Assembly: GCA_003116975.1 (NCBI GenBank)
Contig: BGKB01000149.1
Span: 1 to 64,000 of the forward strand
Reading direction: 5' to 3'
DNA length: 64,000 bases
Source of the DNA: Aurantiochytrium sp. KH105
Lineage: Eukaryota > Sar > Bigyra > Thraustochytrida > Thraustochytriidae
Position numbers and translations under genes: made by a program. The notes under the pieces were generated by a model. It worked only from the letters and a program-made list of their open reading frames with translations, ran no database searches and was not told where the DNA came from. Shown here one piece after another: positions 27,383-36,875 of this stretch (its first letter is position 1; each line of letters opens with the position of its first letter).

Positions 27383-27672
27383 GCCTTTTATTACTTTGCC
27401 TGCTATTGTTTCTCGGTTTGTTTCTTTCCACATTCCTTTTCTCCTGTTCGTTTTCTACTCGCTAGGGTCTATAAATTGCCATGTCTGCGCATGGCGCTCG
27501 CGCGCTCGCTTGCCAGGCCTTTTTGGTTGGGCTCAAGCAGCAGACAATCGAACAGACCCTCGTGCCCTTTGCGTCCTTGTCAGTGTTCAAACTCACGCTC
27601 ATTTCCAAATCCTGTCAGTGCGTGACTTTTTCTTGCTTGTATGCCCGCTTTTTGCGCGAGCGAACACGCTCA

Positions 27673-30237
27673 TCATGATGATTGACCACCGTCCGCTGGG
27701 CTCGCTTGCGCAGATTCATCTTGCCGAGACTCAGTCGCTTGCGCAGATTCATCTTGGTGAGACTCAGTCGCTTGCGCAGATTCATCTTGCCGAGACTCAG
27801 CCGCTTGCGCAGCTGTGCCAGACTCGACTTCCTTGCTTGATGAATCCGATGCAGATCCCTGCTTCGCAACCAGTTGCTCCGGCCTGGGCAGTACCGGAAG
27901 CGATTCGATTAACTGCGTCACGCGTCTCTTTTCCTCGGGTACTTTGTCGGTCATTTCCTGCAACTGGTTGGAAAGTTTGTGAATCATGGCTAAAAGCTGA
28001 GCCGTGGTGGGGTCTGCTGCTGCTGCAGCAGCATTCACCTTGCTCGCCTTGGGCCGCAAACACGCCAAATCGATTTCACCATCGGCGTCGAGGTTCAGAA
28101 TCGTATTGTGCGAAATGCTTCCTGTGCCTGTCTCAGGGCTCACCTGACCACCCTTGGAACGTTGCCGCTTTCTCATTACTGAAGCACTCTTGGCCACCAT
28201 GGCAGCACCCTCGATGGACAACCTTGCGCTACGTCGACGCCCCAAGATGGACTCTGCTTCGAGCTCGTACGGAGTTTCCTCCTTGATGGCGTTCTTCCCT
28301 GAGTTCGGAGGGGGCACCGTCGCCCCCTGAGGCTCTTGGCTCATCGCTGCTTTCGCGGCACTCGTCAAAGTGGTGGCGCTATGGCGAAATGAATTTCCTG
28401 AAGATCTTCGCTCGTCCTGTTCGTCGGTATAATCGCTCTCGTACGTGCTTTCCGCCTGACTCTCTGGAATTGCCGAACATTGTGACCCGGAACGACTACT
28501 TTGTCGCAAGCGCTGTCGTTGCACATTCTTTTCGACATTCGCAGAGTTCTGTTCGCGCTGCTTGGCTTCGTTTGCTAAAAGAGCAGCATCCTCTGGAAAA
28601 TTGAGCAGGATGGCCTCAAAGTCCTTCTTGTACAAAACGTTCAAGTGCGAGTACGTAAAGGACCGGACCGTTGCGGTGCGCCTCGAGTTCGTCTTGAGAA
28701 GAGCAATTTCGCCAAAAAAGCTGCCCTCGGACAGCACAGTATAAAGTACCGTCTCGGTCTTGTTCATTGCCTGCACCGTGCCCTTTACGACAAAGTACAT
28801 TTCGTCACCAATTTCCCCATGTTTGATAATGTAGTCGCCAGGCAGATAGAGTTGTTGCTGCAGCTTCATAATGATGGCATGCACAAAGGCACGATCTGCG
28901 ACTCGGAAGATGGGCACGGAAGCAATGAGGTTTTCGTTGACTTGAATGGCCGCTTCTTCGTGGTACCCCTTGCTGAGATCTTCAAGCCAGCGGAAATTCT
29001 TGTCTTCTCCACCGTTCACAGCCCATGAAAACGCATAGTAATTGGTGATGCGCTTTTGCAAGTCCGGACTGATACCCATCTGCAGCATCGAATCGTTTAC
29101 CTCTTCCATCTTGGCGCGCCACTTGGTCACCTTGGCATTGCCCTGCTGAATCAAATGTGTGACTTGACCCACCACGGTGGCCGTAAAGAAGAGACCCAGC
29201 ACGTTGACAAACAAAGCATAGAGACGCTCCGCGGTACATGTCGGATCTCCCTTGCCCAAAATGTATACGGTAGCGTAGTGCAGATACACGACATATCGAA
29301 CAAAGTAAGCGTTCTTAATGTCGCACTCCGTACTCGAGGCGCTGTCGCACTCAAAGTTATGATACTCGCCAATGGCCGTGTCTTGATAGAATCGAGATGA
29401 TTCCGTCTGACACGCAATAAAGAGAAGTACTGTGAGCACCTGGATCAGGATGAAGAGATACGAAAGAAGAGTGGCCGCGTTCCCTACGGCCGGGTACTTT
29501 ACAAACCCGATTCTTCGTGTCCGGATGGCCTCGCGCAGAAACTTTACAAAGACAATTGTGAGCTGGAGCATGTCAATTTTGCCCGGCATGTGCTTTTCCT
29601 CTCGGTTCCATGAAAGCTCAAAGTCGGCGCTGAGACGTTCTTTGGTCTGGTACGCGGAAAACGGTAACGCCGCCAGAAAATCAACAACAAACCATGTTTC
29701 AAGATAGTTCCTGGCAATGAGCATGTGGTCCGTCACGTCGTTGCCTGTCTGCGCCTGGTACGTGGAGTTAAAGCTAAACACGATATCGACCCAGAACACG
29801 AGATAGACCAGAGCCTGCAACACCTTGAAAGGAAGCTCCATAGTGTACCCAAAGGCTACAAAGGCCGGTGTGGACATGGCCGAGTAAAATGATGCAAAGG
29901 CGCAAATTCGGATCAGTGTACGGCGTGTGCTGCTGCGATGCGAGACGAGAAACCTTCGTAAAAGTGCTAGCTGTCGGGCACTGTTCCCATCGGTGCCAAT
30001 GCTCTCCAGCGAGGTCATGGCGCGTAATTTCAAAGGGTTGATGTCGGGAAACTCAAAGTACTGATACGTCTTGTACCCGTCAAAAGCCACCTTGATTTTC
30101 TCCTCGGGTGCTGTTGTCTCACTCGACCGTCGCCTCGCGATGCCCATGAGGGCCTTGTCGATGGTCGGCATGTGCACCATGCCGCGCATCTCATAGGCGA
30201 TGCTCCTGCGCCGCCCGCCACCGGAGACGCTCGACAT
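27673..30237 (-). CDS. Cyclic-nucleotide-binding-domain cation channel (CNG/EAG-like)
   Basis: An 854-residue protein. Several hydrophobic segments between about 105 and 365 fit S1-S6 (for example LPFKVLQALVYLVFWVDIVF and YLFILIQVLTVLLFIACQT). The pore region reads YATVYILGKGDPTCTAE, aligning with the TTIGxxPP/TVGYGD filter of CNG/Kv relatives but with GKGD. A C-linker follows (WRAKMEEVNDSML). The CNBD (about 450-570) has GDYIIKHGEIGDEMYFVVKG and the phosphate-binding cassette FFGEIALLKTNSRRTATVR, in which the Arg contacts cyclic nucleotide. The ~270-residue tail is disordered and ends in 11-residue ESRQDESAQAT repeats. Acts at a membrane; ion selectivity cannot be predicted. S4 has few regular basic residues, so voltage sensing may be weak. 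Confidence 0.88.
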   Translation of the reverse strand: MSSVSGGGRRRSIAYEMRGMVHMPTIDKALMGIARRRSSETTAPEEKIKVAFDGYKTYQYFEFPDINPLKLRAMTSLESIGTDGNSARQLALLRRFLVSHRSSTRRTLIRICAFASFYSAMSTPAFVAFGYTMELPFKVLQALVYLVFWVDIVFSFNSTYQAQTGNDVTDHMLIARNYLETWFVVDFLAALPFSAYQTKERLSADFELSWNREEKHMPGKIDMLQLTIVFVKFLREAIRTRRIGFVKYPAVGNAATLLSYLFILIQVLTVLLFIACQTESSRFYQDTAIGEYHNFECDSASSTECDIKNAYFVRYVVYLHYATVYILGKGDPTCTAERLYALFVNVLGLFFTATVVGQVTHLIQQGNAKVTKWRAKMEEVNDSMLQMGISPDLQKRITNYYAFSWAVNGGEDKNFRWLEDLSKGYHEEAAIQVNENLIASVPIFRVADRAFVHAIIMKLQQQLYLPGDYIIKHGEIGDEMYFVVKGTVQAMNKTETVLYTVLSEGSFFGEIALLKTNSRRTATVRSFTYSHLNVLYKKDFEAILLNFPEDAALLANEAKQREQNSANVEKNVQRQRLRQSSRSGSQCSAIPESQAESTYESDYTDEQDERRSSGNSFRHSATTLTSAAKAAMSQEPQGATVPPPNSGKNAIKEETPYELEAESILGRRRSARLSIEGAAMVAKSASVMRKRQRSKGGQVSPETGTGSISHNTILNLDADGEIDLACLRPKASKVNAAAAAADPTTAQLLAMIHKLSNQLQEMTDKVPEEKRRVTQLIESLPVLPRPEQLVAKQGSASDSSSKEVESGTAAQAAESRQDESAQATESHQDESAQATESRQDESAQASPADGGQSS
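27702..27800 (-). repeat. 33-bp tandem repeat in the channel C-terminus
   Basis: Three 33-bp units (27702-27734, 27735-27767, 27768-27800) plus a partial fourth encode the 11-residue repeat with core QDESAQATES. Units differ by only one or two bases, so copy number is likely polymorphic. Confidence 0.9.
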
Positions 30238-31099
30238 CGTGGCTAACTTGCCTCAGTCGAGCGCGCAGGCTTGCTCGCGCAAGACCCTGCCTCGTTTCGT
30301 GCTTGCATAAACGTTGTCCGTGCGTCCTGATTGGCAGCCTTTCCATGACGATGCCCTGCGCTCCTGCCGCGTACTATAGTAGAGATCCGTTGATGCCGGA
30401 CCTTTGTTACAAGAATCACGAAGACGCTGGCTTACACTCTAACCATAAATAATCCGTCTCTCTACATCTTGGGCGTCTCTCGGTGCGTCAGGTTTGTCTT
30501 CGCCACGTCATCGAGATATGCACGGGGTCTCATCGTACGTCGCGTTGCATCGCAGCGCATCGCATCGTATCGGACCGGATTCGATGCACTGTTCACTGAC
30601 GTTAACAATAGCCATAACACTCGATTGTAGCGCCAGGCCTAACGAGGCCGAACGCTAATGTGTGTGTAGCAGGACGGAGGGAGACAGCGTGGGAGCGAGC
30701 GATTCGTCAAATGCGGCTAGGTCTTGCGGCGGAATGGAGGCAGGCAGACAGGCAGGCAGACAGGCAGGAATGAAATGCTCCTCGAAATCGAGAATCAAAT
30801 CGAGCAAGTCATTTATGGCCGGCCTGTCTGGGAAGCAGAAGACATATCTGGCAATCGTCCTGCTCTTCGCGCGGCTTCTTCTGGCTGCACGCGACGGAGG
30901 CAGGCAGCATCGCAACGCAGCGGTGCTTGCAAGGCGGCGCTCCGCTCGGGTCGACTCGAGCAAAAAGTAAAAACTAAAATCATTGAAAAAAAATTATGAA
31001 TGACATGGTGAGAGTGGTGGCCCAATCCGGCAACATTCCGCCAACTCGGCAAGAGCCTCCTGCGCCAGCGAGAGCGAAAGGCGTGGCGACCGAGGCAAG
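30238..31099. other. Divergent intergenic region
   Basis: Lies between the channel gene (minus) and the carboxypeptidase gene (plus) and probably holds both promoters. Contains a short CAGACAGGCAGG repeat at about 30740-30770. No gene is supported. Confidence 0.5.
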
Positions 31100-33046
31100 A
31101 TGCGCACGCCAGGCCGCGTCGGCGTGACCGTGGCGGTACTGACGGCCTTGGTTGCGACGGCATGCGGAGCCGTCAACTTGGAAACCTCCTTCGGCGGGGT
31201 GCACCCGGACGACGAGGAGTTCGCCAAGCTGGTGGGTACCAAGCACAGCAAAGCTCAAGGCCCGTTCAGAACGGTAAAGTATCTGGATTATGGCGATATC
31301 GTAGATGAGCTTCACCGACTCGAAAAGGACTACCCAGACCTCGTCGAGCTGTACGACGCCCAAGCCAGGTATAACCTGCCATCGCCTGGCCGATGCGGAA
31401 GCCACGGCAACTGTAAACAGTACATCTTGCGCATCACCAATGAAGCGACTCTTCCTGAGCCAGAGAGGCCAGAGGTGTTCTTTAGCGGCGAGCTGCACGG
31501 TAATGAACGCGTGGGCCCAACGACATTGATGGAGTTTGCGCGACTCTTGCTGGAATCCTACACGACCTGTTCAAACGCCTGGCTGCAGCGCTTGGTAAAC
31601 ACGAGGTCGATCTACATCATGCCAACTACGAATGCGCTTGGCTATTATCGGAATACGCGCACTGAGAATACGATCGATCCGAACCGCGACTTTCCCATTG
31701 ATAAACCTCATTCGTGCATGGAGACGATTGCCGCGCGCGCCGTCAACGAGTTGTGGCGCGAGCACCTTTTCCAGCTTGCGCTCACGTATCACGGTGGAAT
31801 GCAGGCTATTGCCTTTGAGTGGGGCACTCTCACGAATCGCAAATTCCCAATTAGCCCAGACGACATTGCGCAGCTCATGCTCGGGTCGGCCATGAGCGCC
31901 GTCGCCGGTGACTTGCACAAGGGCGAAGGCCCGTATCCGCATGATCGTCTCAACGACCTCGTGTATCCTGTGCGTGGCGGTATGGAGGACTGGGGCTATG
32001 CAGGGTCCTGGGCGGCTAGCGCCAAGCCTTGCGATCCCAAACACTTTTTTGGTTACGCCAAGGAAAAGACGCAGTACACGAGCGACCAACTTCGTGCATT
32101 CAATATGCTCATCGAGACATCTCGTGACAAGACTCCTGACGAGGGGACGCTCGGAACCACGGAGGAAATGATGCGTCCCGAGGGTGGTGGTGACGGGCAC
32201 ATTCCACGCAATGTGAGACTTGCCCTCTTCATGACGGATCTCGTACAGCCCTATGTGCAATGGGTGCAAGTGCCTGACGCTGTCGATTCCGCAGATCGTG
32301 ACCAGTCGGCGACGCTTTCCTTTGCCTGGGAAGTGGGCGGCGCTCTGTTTGTAGACCAGACGTTTCTCGAGTACTCGTATGTAGACGCCAATGGGACTCT
32401 CATCACGCAGCGAACTGATGCCATGTCGGGGCGAACGCGATGGAACGAGGGCGGCGTTTGGAGTGGGCATAACACGAGCAATACCAAGGGCGAGCAAGGC
32501 CTCGATATTGGTCTGGTCAAAGAAGATGATTTGCATGATCGCGAGCGCTGGCCTTTTGCCCCGGCCTTTGTGCAGACTTTGCCGCCGCTTCCTGCAAAAG
32601 CACAATTGCAAGAGGTTGTGGCTATCGCTGTGGTCGATCAGAACTGGGGTAAGCATGCGGGTGGGGCTGTGCCACCCGAGATTCCTCCCCAGTCTCATGT
32701 GGTGAACGCACGTACAAACGCAATGTGGAAAGCCGAAAATGCCGACCACATTGTAACAGGAAAACTGCAGTGGGCCTCGGATGCGGTGAGTTTTCCACGT
32801 GCAACGCGTGAAACACCGTACTGCGCTTCCTTTCCGAATGCGCCGGCTGTCAAGCCTGGAAATACCAGTACGAGCGGCAGTGGCAGCAGCTTGCGCGCTT
32901 CCCCGGATGGCACATCCATTTCGGGATCAGCTAGCGCAGGGCTCGTCTTTTTCAGCATCTTGGGGTGCTGCATTGCTGGCCGACTGTATGCCAAGGCGCG
33001 GCGCTATGACCGCATCTCGTACGAAGCGATTGAACCCAGCGCCTAA
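31100..33046 (+). CDS. M14-type zinc carboxypeptidase, type I membrane protein
   Basis: A 648-residue protein. Residues 7-24 form a signal peptide (VGVTVAVLTALVATACGA). The M14 fold follows: zinc ligands His133 and Glu136 in GELHGNERVG, the Asn-Arg substrate pair in DPNRDFP (195-196), and the third zinc ligand His231 in TYHGG. A C-terminal beta-rich region (about 385-590) may be the transthyretin-like domain seen in N/E-type carboxypeptidases. Residues ~608-630 are a membrane span, followed by a short basic tail RRYDRISYEAIEPSA with a YEAI sorting-like motif. It should cleave C-terminal residues from peptides in the secretory or endosomal lumen or at the surface. The general-base Glu near the end of the domain could not be placed confidently. 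Confidence 0.88.
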   Translation: MRTPGRVGVTVAVLTALVATACGAVNLETSFGGVHPDDEEFAKLVGTKHSKAQGPFRTVKYLDYGDIVDELHRLEKDYPDLVELYDAQARYNLPSPGRCGSHGNCKQYILRITNEATLPEPERPEVFFSGELHGNERVGPTTLMEFARLLLESYTTCSNAWLQRLVNTRSIYIMPTTNALGYYRNTRTENTIDPNRDFPIDKPHSCMETIAARAVNELWREHLFQLALTYHGGMQAIAFEWGTLTNRKFPISPDDIAQLMLGSAMSAVAGDLHKGEGPYPHDRLNDLVYPVRGGMEDWGYAGSWAASAKPCDPKHFFGYAKEKTQYTSDQLRAFNMLIETSRDKTPDEGTLGTTEEMMRPEGGGDGHIPRNVRLALFMTDLVQPYVQWVQVPDAVDSADRDQSATLSFAWEVGGALFVDQTFLEYSYVDANGTLITQRTDAMSGRTRWNEGGVWSGHNTSNTKGEQGLDIGLVKEDDLHDRERWPFAPAFVQTLPPLPAKAQLQEVVAIAVVDQNWGKHAGGAVPPEIPPQSHVVNARTNAMWKAENADHIVTGKLQWASDAVSFPRATRETPYCASFPNAPAVKPGNTSTSGSGSSLRASPDGTSISGSASAGLVFFSILGCCIAGRLYAKARRYDRISYEAIEPSA

Positions 33047-33311
33047 CATCGCCAGTCTTTGCTCTTCCGTTCTGCATTTTTCTTATCAAAATCCTCAGAA
33101 AACTTGTTTTTAACGATAGGCCTGCCTGCTTCTACTTGCTTTCCTGATGGGGGTGGGGGGAAACCTTTTCAATACGTTTCTCGTGATGGGTTTGTTTTGT
33201 CCCCACTGTCAATACATTTTCGAAGGACGCATCAAAATCAGTTATTGTGAATGACTTGGCGCGCACGCGCTTCCCAATGCGCACGCGCGCCGCATTAAAG
33301 TCCGCAAATAA

Positions 33312-35990
33312 TTAGGACGACGGCACTGCGTCGGATTTAACAGCAACGCAAATTGCTAGATCGGCGTGTGCCTGAATGCACTTGCTGCTTGCAGTCCTGG
33401 CCAAACGTTGGTCTCGCACCTCTGCCGCACGCGATGGTGTGGCCAGCTCCGAAGTTTTCGCAGCGCTGCCAGCTTGCAAGGCAATCATCGGCAAGACGCC
33501 AAACCTTGGTTCTGGATCATCGCGCAGGCCCATCACTGGAAGCAAGGCGTCTGCATTGGTGCGCAACGTAAAGGTGACCCATTGTGTATGGTCAGCGCTT
33601 GTAAAGATTGTGAGCGTCATGTCGCCGAGGTCGAGAAGGACGCCAGCAAAAGAAGTCCAGCGAAGAGCGGCAGTCAATTCCGGCGAGGACGATGAGACCT
33701 TGAGTTCACGGCCCTTATGAAGGGGAATACCCTTTGAGGAAATACCCCAAAAATCGCTTGCCGAGCTCATCGGTTCAGCCACGACACCAATCGCTGCAAA
33801 AACGTCGTCATCGCCGAACCTTTGTGCTTCGCCTTCCTTCGCGTCGTCACCAGCACCAGAGGCGGTCGACACAAGCGTTGCATGCCAATAGTACACGATG
33901 GGGGCACGCAAAAAGCTTCCGAACAACCCAGCTTGTGGTACGACAGGAAGAGGACCTTTTGCATGAATTGTCAAAGGTCTGGCAAGACCGTACACAAAGG
34001 AGCACACTGTGTGAGCTCGTGTGGTCTGGACGCCAATGTGATTACCTTCCTCCAATGACAAATCCGCAACGTCTGCGCATGGTGCTCCCTTCATGCGAGC
34101 CATGTTTCCCGAGAGGCGGATGTGCGAAAGCGTGTGCACCTCGCTAAGTCCCCATCCAATGGCAAAGCCCTTCGCAGCCGCGAGTTTGGCGGCGCGAGCA
34201 CGCTCACGAAGGTCTCGAGTCGCGGAAATCCATGGTACGAGAAAGTGGCCTACATCGTCAAGAGATGCAAAGGAGTACAGCGGGGTGGCGGCCTCTTCGC
34301 ATACCTGAGCATGCGCTGCAAGGCGTTTGCTGAGATGAGGCCCAAAGAGATTTTGCGAATCTCGAGAGACGGTGAGGCCACGCAACGACCCGAGAAGCGA
34401 TTCATGCTCGGACACAGCAAGAGGAAGGTAGACTAGGGGCCGGCAGATCGCAGGCGCAGCAGGGGGCGCGTTTGCGTCGACAACTTCGACAGACACCTTG
34501 ATGTCCGTTTCAGGACCCAGCCAGACGGCCGGGGAGAGACCATGGTCACGCCAATGAAGGCCGTGGTGCGCTGGCGCGTCGACAGATCCGCGCAAGAGGA
34601 CGTTGAGCGGGCGACCAGACTTGCGCTGCGCCGCGATGAAAACATCAGCCGCGTTTGAGACAAAGACGGAAGGAATGGAGACGCGCGCGGCATCTTTATG
34701 GCGGTTGACGTGATCCATGATGACGAGGTCGTAGCCCTCAGAGACGTCGCCGAGCTGGGTGGGGTCTTGCGCAGACGCAGGCTGGGACTGACGGGCCTGG
34801 GATCCTTGTTGCTTTGCGCCTTTCGCCTTTGCGCCCTTGCCTTCGCCTGTGCGCGCCCCGCGGCCTGCGCGGCGCGGCTCATTGTGGTCTGCAACAATGA
34901 CAGCGATAGCGCCCGCTTCCTGAGCGTGGAGCACCTTGTCAAGAAAGTCGCATCCACCTCGAAGCGCAAAAAGAATCTTGCCACGGATGGCCCGTGCGAC
35001 ATCGCGCGAAAAGGGATCGCATGCGTCGATGGGGTCCGCGATTGCCAGCGATTGCACAATCGCGCGACCAAGAGGAAGGTCTGGGCCAAAGTTGGAGGTC
35101 TCAAAGCTAAAGCTGGCCCCATTGATGATGAGCTCCTGTGGCAACGAGAGGTGGTCGCGTATTTCCGTGAGATGCAGCGTTGAGATGGGCGCAAACCCAT
35201 CAAGAGATAACTGCAATCGAGGTCCTTGGAATTGGGCGCTATCCGGGCCTGTTGGAGCCCCAAACGTCACGAACGCCCTTTCAAGGTCCACCTCCATGGT
35301 GAGAGCCTTGCCCTCAAGACAGCCATCTTGGGAGAAAGCGCCCCATACTCCGTCATTGTTGAATTCTGCGGCCTCGTCTGGCCTACCGGCCAAGTACCAG
35401 AGGCAGCGATTGTCGACCATCCACTCGCGATAAAAGGGCTTGCCAGGGCGTATGTTGATCGAAGGCGCAAGACCAAGACGGAAACGGGGCGGGGCGTCAG
35501 AGGAAGAACTTGCTCGCACAGTGACACGAAAGCGACTTGCCTTTTCGATTGCTGCGCTAACATCTAATTTGCGGAAACCCCATTGGTCTTGGGGAAGAAG
35601 TGGACGAAGGCGCTTTTGTGCGGCGAGAAGCGTCTTGTTCGAGTGATTTGAGTCATTCTCCTCCGTGTCATTACTCTCCTCCTCGTCGTCATCGTCTTCA
35701 TCGTCGTCGTCGTCGTCAACATCTGCTTGGCCGTTGTGTTGAGAAGGTCTCCGCGCCCCCCGACCTGCTTGAACGCCGCGAACCTGAACGGCGGTGGGAC
35801 CCACCTCAATATCGAAGCCACCATTCTGCACCTCGATATTCTCTGACAAAAAATATTGCCCTGCAAGCACATTCCAGCGAATATCCACGTGCGGACCCGC
35901 TGCTTGAGCACGATAAATGACTGCCAGAACTGTGACGCAAGTGAAGGCGGCAGCCTTGAGGAACACGCCGCAGCGCTTTCGTCTGAGCAT
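33312..35990 (-). CDS. Secretory-pathway protein with PA domain and possible SPRY-like domain
   Basis: An 892-residue protein. Residues ~9-30 form a signal peptide or anchor after RRKR. Asp/Glu tracts at about 92-115 are low-complexity. A protease-associated (PA) domain is visible: GKILFALRGGCDFLDKVLHA then EAGAIAVIVADHN, and later IPSVFVSNAADVFIAAQ. It is split by a ~50-residue Ala/Gly/Lys/Gln-rich insertion. Near residues 770-840, LLDLGDMTLTIFTSADHTQWV resembles the core of a SPRY/B30.2 domain (tentative). PA domains usually act in substrate recognition or sorting in lumenal proteases and receptors. I see no protease catalytic motif here. Function unknown. Confidence 0.75.
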   Translation of the reverse strand: MLRRKRCGVFLKAAAFTCVTVLAVIYRAQAAGPHVDIRWNVLAGQYFLSENIEVQNGGFDIEVGPTAVQVRGVQAGRGARRPSQHNGQADVDDDDDDEDDDDEEESNDTEENDSNHSNKTLLAAQKRLRPLLPQDQWGFRKLDVSAAIEKASRFRVTVRASSSSDAPPRFRLGLAPSINIRPGKPFYREWMVDNRCLWYLAGRPDEAAEFNNDGVWGAFSQDGCLEGKALTMEVDLERAFVTFGAPTGPDSAQFQGPRLQLSLDGFAPISTLHLTEIRDHLSLPQELIINGASFSFETSNFGPDLPLGRAIVQSLAIADPIDACDPFSRDVARAIRGKILFALRGGCDFLDKVLHAQEAGAIAVIVADHNEPRRAGRGARTGEGKGAKAKGAKQQGSQARQSQPASAQDPTQLGDVSEGYDLVIMDHVNRHKDAARVSIPSVFVSNAADVFIAAQRKSGRPLNVLLRGSVDAPAHHGLHWRDHGLSPAVWLGPETDIKVSVEVVDANAPPAAPAICRPLVYLPLAVSEHESLLGSLRGLTVSRDSQNLFGPHLSKRLAAHAQVCEEAATPLYSFASLDDVGHFLVPWISATRDLRERARAAKLAAAKGFAIGWGLSEVHTLSHIRLSGNMARMKGAPCADVADLSLEEGNHIGVQTTRAHTVCSFVYGLARPLTIHAKGPLPVVPQAGLFGSFLRAPIVYYWHATLVSTASGAGDDAKEGEAQRFGDDDVFAAIGVVAEPMSSASDFWGISSKGIPLHKGRELKVSSSSPELTAALRWTSFAGVLLDLGDMTLTIFTSADHTQWVTFTLRTNADALLPVMGLRDDPEPRFGVLPMIALQAGSAAKTSELATPSRAAEVRDQRLARTASSKCIQAHADLAICVAVKSDAVPSS

Positions 35991-36875
35991 TGTTGCTGGC
36001 TTCGACGATGCCTTTTTGCGTGGACCTGACGGACTGCCTCCGGGCTAAGGCCCGCGTTATAAAGTAGGACGAGCGAGCAACCGAGCGAGCGGCAGACGCG
36101 CGCCGCTCGTCCGCGCGACGCCCCAGCGCTCGCGCGAGCTCGCGTGTGCGGCTCGGGATCGCGCACAACTTGCACGTGGCTGGCTGCCCGTACCCACGCA
36201 CGGGCACTTGCCGCTCGCGGCACGCGACGGCCGGCGCGAGAGGTCGCCCTCGCTCGCCCTGCCGCGGCGTCGCAGCGCCTTGCTTCCCGTCGCGTCGCGT
36301 CGCGTCGCGTCGCGTCGCGTCGCCGGTGCGCGCGAGCGATGGATGCGTGAATGGATGGGGGTTTTGCCTGCCAGAGTCTCCTTCCTCGGCATCATCTGCG
36401 CGGCATCTCGTCTCACCTCATCTCATCTCGCGCGGCATACCTTCATACTTGCACGCTAGAACCACGCGCGCGAGAAATCGACGATGCGGGGCGAGGAGCG
36501 GCCCGCTCGCGTGGCGAACTGGAGCTGCCGGTCGTCGCTCTCGCGCCCGAGCGTGCGTCCTCGTCCTCACGGCTCATGTCATTGGCGCATGAGATGCCGC
36601 GCACCTCGCCGTCGCGAGCTCCCGCACGAGAACGACCGCGTCGCGCGAGCTCTCGCGCGGACCCGGTCGGAGTGCGCGGCGCCCGCAGAGCATCGCGTGC
36701 GCAGGGCGCCTGCGGCCCGTCTCCTCGATCTGCACGCGCGTCGCGAGGCGGCCAAGCCAAGCCAAGCAAAAAGCAAAGAGAAGGAGAGGTCGTGCGCGCC
36801 GCAAGGTCACGCGCGACAAGCGGCAGACCCCGAGCGAGTCTGGCGTCGCGAGGCGCGCGCGAGGGCTCGCGCGCG
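35991..36875. other. Divergent intergenic region with GTCGC repeats
   Basis: Probably carries the promoters of the PA-domain gene (minus) and the tRNA methyltransferase gene (plus). A (GTCGC)n tract lies at about 36287-36325. The open frame running through the right part is Arg/Ser/Ala-rich and is taken as 5' UTR rather than coding. Confidence 0.45.
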
